A stretch of DNA of 64,000 nucleotides, from contig DBHR01000116.1 of the NCBI GenBank assembly GCA_002296225.1, positions 1 through 64,000 on the forward strand, in the 5' to 3' direction. The DNA is from Acidobacteria bacterium UBA823. Lineage in GTDB: Bacteria; Acidobacteriota; Vicinamibacteria; Vicinamibacterales; UBA823. The translations under genes and the position numbers were made by a program. The notes beneath the pieces are model-generated. The model had not been told where the DNA came from. It saw only the letters and a program-made list of their open reading frames with translations, and did not search any database. This document shows, in pieces, positions 35,130 through 43,270 of the stretch; the first letter of the stretch is position 1, and every line of letters starts with the position of its first letter.

Positions 35130-35939
35130 GTGAGCGTGCTCATCGCTGCCTTCCTCGGGGCTATTCAGGGACTTACGGAGTTCCTGCCCGTTTCCAGTTC
35201 AGCCCACCTGTTGTTAGCCCGAGATTTTCTCGGATGGGACATCGGGCCATTCGGACTAGCGTTCGATGTTGCTTGCCACCTCGGAACGCTCTTGGCTATC
35301 GTCGTGTTCTTCCGGAGCGACCTGATGGCCATTGCTGGATCGCTGCCGTCTGTCCTGTCGACCTCGCCCAATGAGGCGGGTCGGCAAGCGCAGTTGATCG
35401 CTCTTGGGACTCTTCCCATCGCCGTTGTCGGCCTGGCATTCGAAGAGGTAATCGAGCGGTCGCTTCGCTCTCCGGGTGTAACCGTCATTACGTTGTCGCT
35501 TGGAGCCGTCGCGTTTCTTGTTGTGGAACGGATGGCGCGCGGCACCGGTGACGCACGCGCTTTAACGTGGCCCGCGGCACTCGTGATCGGCATGGCCCAA
35601 GCGATGGCGTTAGTTCCTGGCGTTTCACGGTCCGGTGCCACGATTGTGGTCGGCATGTCGTTAGGGCTTTCTCGGGCCGCGGCTGCCCGATTCGGCTTTC
35701 TGTTGGGCGCGCCCGCGATCTTGGCGGCGGCCGGCCGCACCGCGATGACGCTTGAATCTGGCGACCTGACGGGAGCAATAGCTACCTGGTGTCTGGTGGG
35801 GTTGCTAACATCGGCCGTCGTGGGCTATGCGGTGATTGCCTGGTTCCTTCGGTACCTTGCCAAACACCCCCTTGATGTGTTCGCGTACTATCGTTTGGCG
35901 TTGGCCGGCGTCGTGCTTGTCTGGCTGCTTGGTACGTGA
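35130..35939 (+). CDS. uppP: Undecaprenyl-diphosphatase UppP
   Basis: It recycles undecaprenyl diphosphate, the lipid carrier for peptidoglycan and glycan export, and gives bacitracin resistance when abundant. The 269-residue membrane protein has GLTEFLPVSSSAHLLLARDFLG (motif 1) and ALVPGVSRSGATIVVGMSLG (motif 2). It uses a GTG start and follows secF by 17 nt. Confidence 0.96.
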   Translation: MSVLIAAFLGAIQGLTEFLPVSSSAHLLLARDFLGWDIGPFGLAFDVACHLGTLLAIVVFFRSDLMAIAGSLPSVLSTSPNEAGRQAQLIALGTLPIAVVGLAFEEVIERSLRSPGVTVITLSLGAVAFLVVERMARGTGDARALTWPAALVIGMAQAMALVPGVSRSGATIVVGMSLGLSRAAAARFGFLLGAPAILAAAGRTAMTLESGDLTGAIATWCLVGLLTSAVVGYAVIAWFLRYLAKHPLDVFAYYRLALAGVVLVWLLGT

Positions 35940-35998
35940 ACTCGTACACCGTGCGCCGGGAAGGAGTTCGGCGTCATTAACGGGCCCTGGTTGAGTTG

Positions 35999-36625
35999 AT
36001 GCAGTGGTTTCGTCGAAGTTTACTCACCGGTTTTGTCGTGACTGTGCCACTCGTTGTGAGCGTTGTGGCGCTGATCTGGTTGTTCCAGTTAATCGATGGT
36101 TTCATGGGCCCTTTCTTGGTCCGCTGGCTGGGGCGGGAAGTACCAGGGCTCGGTTTACTGGCGACGATCACCGGCATGTTCGTCGTTGGCGCGGTCGCGA
36201 CCAACGTCCTCGGCCGACGGCTGGTGGACCGTGTGGAGAGGTATCTGATGCGGGTGCCCGTTTTCAAGACGATTTACACACCTGTGAAACAGCTTATCCT
36301 CGCGTTTTCTCCGGACAACGAGTATGGGTTCAAACGGGTGGTCATCGTCGAGGACCTGGAGCGGGGGTTCGTCCTCGGCTTTTTAACCAAGGAGTTTGCC
36401 CTTGACCGGGGTCGAGGTACCGAACACCTGATGGCCATCTACGTTCCCACCAACCACCTGTATCTCGGGGATATTCGCATCTACCCCAGTCGGCTTGCTA
36501 GCTTTCCAGATATTTCGGTTCAGGAAGGTGTTCGGATTTTTCTTACCGGGGGCATGGCCGTCGCCGACCTCGTGCGAGCCAGGTCCCAGCCCGCTTCCGA
36601 CGGCAGGTTGCCAGAGCCCCGGTGA
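35999..36625 (+). CDS. DUF502 family membrane protein
   Basis: The 208-residue protein belongs to the DUF502 family, which has no firmly assigned function. Two transmembrane helices lie near the N-terminus (LLTGFVVTVPLVVSVVALIW and LGLLATITGMFVVGAVATNV). The conserved cytosolic part reads PVFKTIYTPVKQLILAF, GFLTKEF and IYVPTNHLYLGDIRIYP, ending GGMAVADLV. The start at 35999 is preferred over the TTG three bases upstream. It sits between uppP and the pyrophosphatase gene. Confidence 0.85.
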   Translation: MQWFRRSLLTGFVVTVPLVVSVVALIWLFQLIDGFMGPFLVRWLGREVPGLGLLATITGMFVVGAVATNVLGRRLVDRVERYLMRVPVFKTIYTPVKQLILAFSPDNEYGFKRVVIVEDLERGFVLGFLTKEFALDRGRGTEHLMAIYVPTNHLYLGDIRIYPSRLASFPDISVQEGVRIFLTGGMAVADLVRARSQPASDGRLPEPR

Positions 36626-36726
36626 CCGTCCCTCGCCCATCTGGCGTGACAGGGTGCTGGGCAGGGCCCACCTGGAATAGGGAGGTTCGAGGGAGTGCCC
36701 GAGGCGTGTTTTTGGCTCGCGCTGGA

Positions 36727-36756
36727 TTGACAGGACTGAGGCCGGATTGTTAGGTT
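36727..36756 (+). promoter_or_regulatory. Candidate promoter for hppA
   Basis: A perfect TTGACA (36727-36732), an 18-nt spacer and TAGGTT (36751-36756) lie 69 nt upstream of the hppA ATG. The -10 matches only three of six. A Shine-Dalgarno AGAGGA lies 7 nt before the ATG. Confidence 0.4.
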
Positions 36757-36825
36757 GATGAGTTTTTGACGTGGGCGAGGGGCCGGTAGGGTACCGGCAG
36801 TTCGCGGGACTAAGAGGACGGAACG

Positions 36826-38934
36826 ATGACACAAAAGCTTTTTTTGGTGTTTGGTATTGTCGCACCGATATGCGCGGCGATCTTCGCATTGGTTCTCATT
36901 CAGGTGATAAACAGGCGCGATCCTGGTAATAGGCGAATGCAAAGTATCGCGGCCCTTATTCGCAGTGGAGCCATGGCCTTCCTGCGTGTCGAGTACAGCG
37001 TACTGGCCGTGTTTGTCGGGGTGATGTTCATCGTCTTGGCGGTCTTCTTGCCGCGGAATGGCCTGACGACGGCAGTAAGTTTCCTTGTTGGCGCCGTGCT
37101 CTCGGCTAGTGCCGGCTGGGTGGGAATGCGCACCGCAACCGGGGCGGCGGTGCGCACGACCCAGGCCGCGAAGACCAGTCTCGCGAGCGCGCTTCGCGTG
37201 GCATTCTTGAGTGGGTCTGTGATGGGGCTGACCGTCGTGGCACTCGGCACGCTCGGGATTGCCATCCTGTACTCGGCATTCGGTGGGTTGGAAGGGGCCG
37301 GAGCCGAGGCCGTTGAGTCGCTGTTTGGACTGTCGCTCGGTGCCTCGTCGATCGCCCTGTTCGCCCGCGTTGGTGGCGGTATCTACACTAAGGCGGCCGA
37401 CGTCGGCGCTGACCTCTCCGGTAAAGTGGAAGCGGGCATTCCCGAGGACGACCCTCGGAACCCGGCGACTATCGCCGACGCGGTGGGCGACAACGTCGGC
37501 GACGTGGCGGGCATGGGTGCCGATCTGTTCGAGTCCTACGTGGGCAGCATCATTGCCTCGGTCGCGCTAGCGTGGGCGATGACGGCGCCGTCGGCCCAGG
37601 AATTGTGGGGTGTCCCGGTCGGTGCCTTCGCTGCGGTGCAAGGTGACTTGGTGTTGTTTCCGATCGTACTCGCGGGCGTTGGCGTGTTGTGTTCGATGAT
37701 TGCTACGTTCACCGTGCGGACCAATAACGAGAAGGCCATTCAGGGGGCGTTGAATCGCGGGTTGTTCACGGCGTCGATTCTCGTCGTTTTTGCCACCGTG
37801 GGACTGGTCTCCGTGATGGGACTGCCGGGTGCGGTACTCTGGTGCGTCGTGGTGGGGCTGGTCTCAGGCGTTGCGATCGGCAAATTCACGGAGTACTACA
37901 CCGCAAAAGATCTCGCGCCCGTGCAGCGGATTGCTCAACAGTCGGAAACGGGTCCGGCCACGAATATCATCGCTGGTTTGGGCATTGGCATGATGTCTTG
38001 CGGGGGACCGATTCTGGTGATCTGCTTGGCGATTTTTCTGAGCTTTGGCTGGGCCGGCCTCTACGGTATCGCGATCGCGGCGGTTGGGATGCTGTCGACT
38101 CTCGGTATCAGTTTGGGTGTCGATGCTTACGGTCCGGTCGCGGACAACGCTGGAGGGATCGCTGAACTCAGTGGATGCGAACCGTTCGTCCGGCAGCGGA
38201 CCGACGCCCTCGACGCGGTCGGCAATACGACGGCCGCCATCGGCAAGGGCTTCGCGATTGGATCGGCGGCGTTGACGGCGCTGGCGCTGTTCAGCACGTA
38301 TCGCGCGACGACGGATGCCGCGGTTGAGGCTGCCGGCGGCGTCGCCGCGTTCGAGGAGCGGCTGCTCAGTCTCAACCTCGACAATCCGAATGTGCTGCTC
38401 GGGATGTTTATCGGGGGCATGCTACCGTTCATCTTTTCGGCGTTGACCATGAACGCCGTCGGACGCTCGGCCAACAAGATGATTGAAGAGGTCCGGCGAC
38501 AGTTTAAATCGATTCCTGGCCTACTGGAAGGTAACGCCGAGCCCGACTCGGCGCAGTGTGTTGCTATTTCGACTAAGGCTGCGATTCGAGAGATGCTGGC
38601 GCCGGGGTTACTCGCCGTCATCGCGCCCGTTGTTACGGGGTTCCTCCTCGGCGTCGCCGGACTGGGTGGTCTGCTCGCCGGCTCGCTCGTGACCGGAGTG
38701 CTGATGGCGTTGATGATGGCCAACGCCGGCGGAGCTTGGGACAACGCGAAAAAATACATTGAGGAGGGCAACCTAGGTGGCAAGGGGTCCGAGCCACACA
38801 AAGCCGCCGTAATTGGCGACACAGTTGGTGATCCCTTCAAGGACACGGCAGGGCCCAGCCTGAACATACTGATCAAGCTGATGAGCATCGTCTCCGTTAT
38901 CTTTGCGCCGCTCGTGGTTGGTTGGATGCAGTGA
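36826..38934 (+). CDS. hppA: Membrane-bound ion-pumping pyrophosphatase, K+-dependent type
   Basis: It couples pyrophosphate hydrolysis to H+ (or Na+) transport. The 702-residue multi-spanning protein has the catalytic DVGADLSGKVEAGIPEDDPRN and DNVGDVAGMGADLFESY motifs and the C-terminal GDTVGDPFKDTAGPSLNILI. The segment GNTTAAIGKGFAIGSAALT has Ala where K+-independent enzymes have Lys, which marks the K+-dependent class. Whether it pumps H+ or Na+ cannot be read confidently. A candidate promoter lies at 36727. Confidence 0.95.
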   Translation: MTQKLFLVFGIVAPICAAIFALVLIQVINRRDPGNRRMQSIAALIRSGAMAFLRVEYSVLAVFVGVMFIVLAVFLPRNGLTTAVSFLVGAVLSASAGWVGMRTATGAAVRTTQAAKTSLASALRVAFLSGSVMGLTVVALGTLGIAILYSAFGGLEGAGAEAVESLFGLSLGASSIALFARVGGGIYTKAADVGADLSGKVEAGIPEDDPRNPATIADAVGDNVGDVAGMGADLFESYVGSIIASVALAWAMTAPSAQELWGVPVGAFAAVQGDLVLFPIVLAGVGVLCSMIATFTVRTNNEKAIQGALNRGLFTASILVVFATVGLVSVMGLPGAVLWCVVVGLVSGVAIGKFTEYYTAKDLAPVQRIAQQSETGPATNIIAGLGIGMMSCGGPILVICLAIFLSFGWAGLYGIAIAAVGMLSTLGISLGVDAYGPVADNAGGIAELSGCEPFVRQRTDALDAVGNTTAAIGKGFAIGSAALTALALFSTYRATTDAAVEAAGGVAAFEERLLSLNLDNPNVLLGMFIGGMLPFIFSALTMNAVGRSANKMIEEVRRQFKSIPGLLEGNAEPDSAQCVAISTKAAIREMLAPGLLAVIAPVVTGFLLGVAGLGGLLAGSLVTGVLMALMMANAGGAWDNAKKYIEEGNLGGKGSEPHKAAVIGDTVGDPFKDTAGPSLNILIKLMSIVSVIFAPLVVGWMQ

Positions 38935-39042
38935 GGTGGCGTGGAGCACCTGGCGAATCCGGATGTCAGGATATCTGCGCCATTTTCCGGTCGACAGTGT
39001 CTACACTATGTCCTGGGATCTTGGCAGCGAGTTGGGGGAAAA

Positions 39043-39060
39043 AGGCCGACGGCCTGTTTT
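39043..39060 (+). terminator. Weak intrinsic terminator after hppA
   Basis: A 5-bp stem AGGCC / GGCCT with a GAC loop is followed by GTTTT. It sits about 110 nt after the hppA stop and just before the tonB promoter. The stem is short, so efficiency is doubtful. Confidence 0.4.
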
Positions 39061-39076
39061 CTGCCTAAAAGGTTAG

Positions 39077-39106
39077 TTGACATGGGTTTTCGGCTTTGCC
39101 TAGAAT
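39077..39106 (+). promoter_or_regulatory. Strong sigma-70 promoter for tonB-exbBD
   Basis: A perfect TTGACA (39077-39082), an 18-nt spacer and TAGAAT (39101-39106) give a leader of about 45 nt before the tonB start. This is one of the best promoter matches in the window. Confidence 0.75.
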
Positions 39107-39157
39107 TAGCGGTCTTGTCTCGACGCCAAATGAGCTTCGGTGTGCAGGAGGTCGATC

Positions 39158-39871
39158 GTGCCTGAGATGTTCGGCGAATTCGTGAACCCGACCACCAGGG
39201 TAGGATCGCAAAAGTGGTACACGGTGCCGATATCCATTGTGGCGCACGTCGTGCTGGTCGGCGCCGTCATTATTGTGCCGCTGATGGCGGCTGACATCTT
39301 GCCGACGCCGCCGTCGATGATGGCCTTCGTAGCGGCACCACCGCCGCCGCCGCCGCCGCCGCCACCGCCACCACCACCCGTCTCCGCGGACAGGCCTCCG
39401 CCGCCCGAGATTATTCCAAACGCCGCGCCGGTCGAAGCTCCTGACATAATCACGCCGGAGACTGGTATCACCGTTGACGAAGGGATCGTTGGGGGTGTTG
39501 AGGGCGGTATTTCGGGCGGCCTAGTCGGGGGGATCGTTGGCGGCTTGTCCCTAGCACCACCACCACCACCACCACCACCGGCCGCGCCGATCCGTGTGGG
39601 TGGCAATATTAGGCCGCCGGAGAAGGTCCGCGATGTGTCTCCGATCTATCCGCCGATTGCGCAGTCAGCGCGGGTGCAGGGCATCGTCATCGTCGAAGCG
39701 ATTATCGGGCCGGACGGCCGAGTGACCGATGTTCGGGTGTTGCGCGGGATTGCGTTGCTTAATTCGGCTGCGATGGACGCGGTGCGGCAGTGGGAGTTCA
39801 CGCCGACGCTGCTGAATGGTATCCCCGTGCCGGTCATTATGACGGTCACGGTCAATTTCACGTTGCAGTAG
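39158..39871 (+). CDS. TonB-like energy transducer with polyproline tracts
   Basis: TonB carries energy from the ExbB/ExbD motor to outer-membrane transporters. The 237-residue protein has an N-terminal transmembrane helix (VPISIVAHVVLVGAVIIVPL). A run of 14 prolines follows, then a Gly/Val/Ile-rich segment (VGGVEGGISGGLVGGIVGG), a second run of 8 prolines and a C-terminal TonB domain (VSPIYPPIAQSARVQGIVIV, MDAVRQWEFTPTLLNGIPV). An AGGAGG Shine-Dalgarno lies 6 nt before the GTG at 39158, which favours it over the ATG at 39167. It begins the tonB-exbB-exbD-exbD operon. Confidence 0.9.
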   Translation: MPEMFGEFVNPTTRVGSQKWYTVPISIVAHVVLVGAVIIVPLMAADILPTPPSMMAFVAAPPPPPPPPPPPPPPVSADRPPPPEIIPNAAPVEAPDIITPETGITVDEGIVGGVEGGISGGLVGGIVGGLSLAPPPPPPPPAAPIRVGGNIRPPEKVRDVSPIYPPIAQSARVQGIVIVEAIIGPDGRVTDVRVLRGIALLNSAAMDAVRQWEFTPTLLNGIPVPVIMTVTVNFTLQ

Positions 39872-39999
39872 CGGATGAGGTAGGCGACTTTCGAGAGATG
39901 AAAAAATTCGTGATGAGGCGGCAGTGGGACCGTGGAAACGCCTACTTGCCAAAAACCGAGTCAATACAGCCATAAGCAGCATAAACGGGAGGATGCGCG

Positions 40000-40686
40000 A
40001 TGGAAAGTAGTGGAATGAACCTGCTAGAGATGTGGGGTCAGATGGGCTATACCGCGAAAGGAATCGCGGTAGTCCTCTTCTTCATGTCGTTCTGGTCGGT
40101 CGGCGTGGCCGTTGAGCGGATCTTCACCTTTATGCAGGCTAAGAAACAGTCGAAATTGTATGCACCTCAGGTGGCCAAGCACCTCAAGGACGGCCGCTTG
40201 AAGGAGGCGATCGCGGTTGCAAAGAAGGAGGACTACAAATACAGCCACCTTGCCAAGGTCGTCACGGCCGGATTGCAGGAATATCAGTTCCAGCAGGAAA
40301 GCGGTTCTAGCCTGGCGCGTGGTGACCTTCTGGATACAGTGCGACGCGCGATTCAGCGGGCGTCGGCGATGACAGCCAATGACCTGAAGAAGGGCGTTCC
40401 GTCGTTGGCGACCATCGGTTCGACGGCACCCTTCGTTGGGCTGCTGGGCACCGTTGTCGGCATCATCAACGCGTTTGTCGGTATCGCCTCGACCGGCTCT
40501 GGCGGTATCGGCGCGGTGTCTGCGGGTATCGCGGAAGCGCTTGTCGAAACTGCACTCGGGCTCGTCGTGGCCATTCCGGCGGTCTGGTTCTATAACTATC
40601 TGACCGGTGTGGTCGAATACTTCAACGTTGAGATGGATAACTCATCGTCGGAGCTCATGGACTACTTCATCAAGAAGACGGCGTAA
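40000..40686 (+). CDS. ExbB/TolQ/MotA-family proton channel subunit
   Basis: It forms the proton-channel core with ExbD. The 228-residue inner-membrane protein has a first transmembrane helix (GIAVVLFFMSFWSVGVAV), a cytoplasmic domain, and two further helices containing LATIGSTAPFVGLLGTVVGIINAF and GIAEALVETALGLVVAIPAVWFYN, the typical ExbB/TolQ motifs. A GGGAGG Shine-Dalgarno lies 7 nt before the ATG. It follows tonB. Confidence 0.93.
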   Translation: MESSGMNLLEMWGQMGYTAKGIAVVLFFMSFWSVGVAVERIFTFMQAKKQSKLYAPQVAKHLKDGRLKEAIAVAKKEDYKYSHLAKVVTAGLQEYQFQQESGSSLARGDLLDTVRRAIQRASAMTANDLKKGVPSLATIGSTAPFVGLLGTVVGIINAFVGIASTGSGGIGAVSAGIAEALVETALGLVVAIPAVWFYNYLTGVVEYFNVEMDNSSSELMDYFIKKTA

Positions 40687-40777
40687 CAGGTTATCCATCC
40701 GCGCATGTCGTGGCGCCCAATGGGTGTCGCGACGTGACGCGGATGGCGTGTTTACACAACAGGCGAGGAGACTTCTC

Positions 40778-41218
40778 ATGTCTATGGACCTGGGCGGCGC
40801 CAAAGGCGGCGTTAAGTCCGACATCAACGTCACGCCGCTCGTTGACGTGATGCTGGTACTCCTGATCATCATGATGCTTGTCGCCCCGATGTTGCAGAAG
40901 GGCGTTGATGTCCGCCTGCCGCAGGCAGCGAACACCGTGGACAAGCCGGAAACGCAGGACCAGACGATACTGTCGATCACCGCCGACAGACGTTTTTATG
41001 TCAATTCTGTGCAGGTGGCTGATACCGAGCTGTTGAATCGCGTTCAGTCGGCGGTCGATCAGGCGGGCGGCGACCGGATCGTATTGATCAAAGGCGACGA
41101 GGATGCGCCCTACAGTTCGATCATGCAGGTGATGGACGAATTGCGGCGGGTTGGCATCGAGGATGTGGGCCTCGTCGTCGACCGTCGGTTGCGAGCAGGT
41201 CTTGGAGGTGCTCGGTAA
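40778..41218 (+). CDS. ExbD/TolR-family protein, first copy
   Basis: A single-helix protein of the ExbB-ExbD motor. The 146-residue protein reads SDINVTPLVDVMLVLLIIMMLV, with the proton-binding Asp in PLVDVMLVLL, followed by a periplasmic domain (QTILSITADRRFYVNS, GIEDVGLVVD). GAGGAG lies about 8 nt before the ATG at 40778. The longer frame to 40607 overlaps exbB and is not coding. The second exbD overlaps its stop (TAATG). Confidence 0.93.
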   Translation: MSMDLGGAKGGVKSDINVTPLVDVMLVLLIIMMLVAPMLQKGVDVRLPQAANTVDKPETQDQTILSITADRRFYVNSVQVADTELLNRVQSAVDQAGGDRIVLIKGDEDAPYSSIMQVMDELRRVGIEDVGLVVDRRLRAGLGGAR

Positions 41219-41694
41219 TGTCGGAACAACAATCACTCGGCGGCACTGACGACGGCATTAGGGTCGAACACCTGGAGCCAAGTTGCGACATGAACGTCAC
41301 GCCGATGATCGACGTGTTGCTCGTCCTGCTGATCATCTTTATGGCGGCGTTGCCGCTGACCCAAAAGGGGGTCGACATCAATCTCCCGGCCGAAACGCGC
41401 GCGGCGAATCAGTCGCAGCCCGACACGAGCCAGATTGTGCTCGAGTACACTGCCGACCGACGCCTTTCGGTGAACAAGCAGGCCGTCACGCTTCGAGAGC
41501 TGACGTCGCGGCTGCGAACCATCTACGAAGCCCGCCAGGACAAGACCATGTTTATCGCGGCGGCGGGCAGCCTGCGCTACGGCGAAATCATTGACGTTAT
41601 CGACGCGGCGAAGGGCGTCGGTGTCGAGAAGGTTGGCATCGTCACTGAGGGCATGCGGCAGGCGGCCGGTGTGCAGGGTGGCGGCGGGAACTAG
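41218..41694 (+). CDS. ExbD/TolR-family protein, second copy
   Basis: The 158-residue protein is a second ExbD with CDMNVTPMIDVLLVLLIIFMA (Asp in PMIDVLLVLL), then PLTQKGVDINLPAE and a periplasmic domain with VLEYTADRRLSVNKQ. It shares the fold with the first copy but is clearly diverged. Two ExbDs with one ExbB is a frequent arrangement in Acidobacteriota, giving a heteromeric motor. Its start overlaps the stop of the first copy. A strong terminator follows. Confidence 0.93.
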   Translation: MSEQQSLGGTDDGIRVEHLEPSCDMNVTPMIDVLLVLLIIFMAALPLTQKGVDINLPAETRAANQSQPDTSQIVLEYTADRRLSVNKQAVTLRELTSRLRTIYEARQDKTMFIAAAGSLRYGEIIDVIDAAKGVGVEKVGIVTEGMRQAAGVQGGGGN

Positions 41695-41717
41695 TTCCGT
41701 CCTCCGAGAATTACGTG

Positions 41718-41758
41718 GACGGCGCACGCGCGAGGAAGCGCATGCGCCGTCTTTTTTT
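41718..41758 (+). terminator. Intrinsic terminator of the tonB-exbBD operon
   Basis: A 9-bp perfect stem GACGGCGCA / TGCGCCGTC encloses a 16-nt loop with further partial pairing and is followed by seven T residues (41752-41758). It lies 24 nt after the last stop codon. Confidence 0.9.
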
Positions 41759-41925
41759 GTACCTAGTCCGCGTCTCTGAAATTTTCAACTGACACCTGCC
41801 ACTGTTTTTTTGACTGGCCCAGCGGGGTTCCTGGACTGTTACAACGAGTCAAATCTCAAATCTCGGAGACGGTACGAAAACAGGAGCCTATCCTTGGGGT
41901 CGTGAGTAGTGGCCTACAAGAGCAA

Positions 41926-41957
41926 ACGGCCGACTTCTCCAAAGAGAAGTCGGCCGT
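41926..41957 (-). terminator. Long perfect hairpin downstream of the TPR lipoprotein gene
   Basis: A 14-bp perfect inverted repeat ACGGCCGACTTCTC / GAGAAGTCGGCCGT with a 4-nt loop sits about 26 nt after the minus-strand stop at 41983. On the minus strand the following bases are only moderately T-rich (TTTGCTCTTG), so it could be a terminator or a 3' stability element. Confidence 0.65.
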
Positions 41958-41982
41958 GTCGTGAACGTGTGGGAAGCAGTGA

Positions 41983-42957
41983 CTACCCGCCAGCGACCGG
42001 TGCTGCCGCTTGAGCTCTTCGAAGCCTTTCGGCCCGCTCGCGAAGATCATCTGCTTCGGCAATCAGTCTATTCTGTTCTGCCTTGTTGCTCGTGGCGTTG
42101 GCCTGCAGCCTAAGAAGGATGTTCTTGTAGGTCATCGCTTCATGGTAGTCGTCCTTCAACTCAAGTGCCTGATCCGAGGCAGCAAGGCCTTCCGCGATGT
42201 ACTGCGCCTTTTCTTCGTCGTTCAATCGGAAGTCGCGGAACGCCTTTTCCCAGAAATACGTGGCGATTGTGTAATACGCCTCCGGGTTGTTCGGCTCGAT
42301 CCTGGCCCGCTCTTTGAGCGCGGCCATCGTCTGCTCAAAGTCCTCTACGCGGTTGTAGTGTGCCGCCATTTGCAGGTAAACCGACGGATTTTCAGGCTGT
42401 TCGTCGCGGGCATCGTGGAGGATCTGCTCGGCCATCTCGTACTGCCCCGAGTCCTCGTAAAGCCGAGAAAGTGCGAAGTAGTTGTCCATGTCGCCAGGAT
42501 ACAAGTCGATCATCTCGCGGATAATCGGCTCAGCTTGACCGGGGTCATTCAACTTGTCCGGGCCATAAGTGGCTACGAGGTATTGCATCGAGAGCCGCTG
42601 CATGTCTGGGTTGTCGACGATTAGCTCAGAGGCCAGCCGATAGTTTTCAACTGCTTTCTCCAATAACGCGTCGTTCTCTGGCTCGCCCCGACGACCCGGG
42701 CGGTACTGAAGATCGTAGCTATTCCCCAGGTAAAAATAAGCGACCGTCAGCTCGGGTAAGACATCGAGCGCGGAGGTGTCCGCCAGCGTTTCTTCGTAGG
42801 CTTCCGCGGCGGCTGCGTAATCTTGGATTTGATACAAGCGGTGAGCATCCTTGATGGCCACTTTAGCCCTGAGCATGGCGATCTGGCCGCAGCCGGTCAG
42901 TGATACGCTCAGCCCGGCCACGATGGCCAACTGCACCGCGATCCGTCGCGTATTCAT
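41983..42957 (-). CDS. TPR-repeat lipoprotein
   Basis: The 324-residue protein starts MNTRRIAVQLAIVAG and has a lipobox (VSLTGC, about residues 20-25), so it is a predicted lipoprotein. TPR-like helical repeats fill the rest (YEETLADTSALDVLPELTVA, ENYRLASELIVDNPDM, EMIDLYPGDMDNYFALSRLY, SGQYEMAEQILHDARDEQP). It ends in a charged coiled region (LIAEADDLRERAERLRRAQ) and an Ala-rich tail. The start at 42957 is preceded by AGGGAAG; the frame continues to 43098 without protein-like sequence. Function unknown; it resembles outer-membrane or periplasmic TPR scaffolds. Confidence 0.82.
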   Translation of the reverse strand: MNTRRIAVQLAIVAGLSVSLTGCGQIAMLRAKVAIKDAHRLYQIQDYAAAAEAYEETLADTSALDVLPELTVAYFYLGNSYDLQYRPGRRGEPENDALLEKAVENYRLASELIVDNPDMQRLSMQYLVATYGPDKLNDPGQAEPIIREMIDLYPGDMDNYFALSRLYEDSGQYEMAEQILHDARDEQPENPSVYLQMAAHYNRVEDFEQTMAALKERARIEPNNPEAYYTIATYFWEKAFRDFRLNDEEKAQYIAEGLAASDQALELKDDYHEAMTYKNILLRLQANATSNKAEQNRLIAEADDLRERAERLRRAQAAAPVAGG

Positions 42958-43084
42958 AATCTTCCCTTTCGACAGCATCTCGACTACCTCTCCCCTACTA
43001 GCGCGGAGGCCCGCCGCGCAGAACCGGTCGGCGGGGCATGACGTCCCCGGGGGGGGGTCCTGCGGGAACGCCTCAAGCCGGGCC

Positions 43085-43114
43085 AGTATAGTGAACAAAA
43101 AAACGGTCCGTCAA
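43085..43114 (-). promoter_or_regulatory. Promoter of the TPR lipoprotein gene
   Basis: Minus-strand TTGACG (43109-43114), an 18-nt spacer rich in T, and TATACT (43085-43090). Both hexamers match five of six. The leader would be about 120 nt. Confidence 0.7.
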
Positions 43115-43191
43115 GCACCGCCGGTGCGTCCATTCGGCCCGTCCGCGTCTCTCCGGCGGCCACAGGCTGCATCGATGTGGCTCCACCCGTC

Positions 43192-43221
43192 TTGACCGCT
43201 GCCGAGGGCCGTCCCTATGAT
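43192..43221 (+). promoter_or_regulatory. Promoter of the RelA/SpoT gene
   Basis: TTGACC (43192-43197), an 18-nt spacer and TATGAT (43216-43221), each five of six. The -10 covers the ATG at 43217, so translation must begin further downstream, which favours the ATG at 43271. Confidence 0.6.
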
Positions 43222-43270
43222 GATTCAGCAGGGGGCTAAAAAGCACATCGCGCGATGGACACCGCTCGCT

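Larger units (their letters stand above)
42958..43270. other. Divergent promoter region between the TPR lipoprotein gene and rel
   Basis: This stretch has no coding frame of quality. It holds two back-to-back promoters (43085-43114 minus, 43192-43221 plus). Near 43049-43057 there is a run of nine G residues after CCCC. Confidence 0.6.

Noticed and set aside
39339..39375. CCG-repeat block as a possible CRISPR or satellite
   Set aside because: It encodes in-frame proline runs inside tonB and has no spacers.
43049..43057. Run of nine G residues as a G-quadruplex or origin element
   Set aside because: A single G run does not meet the four-run pattern of a quadruplex; no DnaA boxes were noticed nearby.
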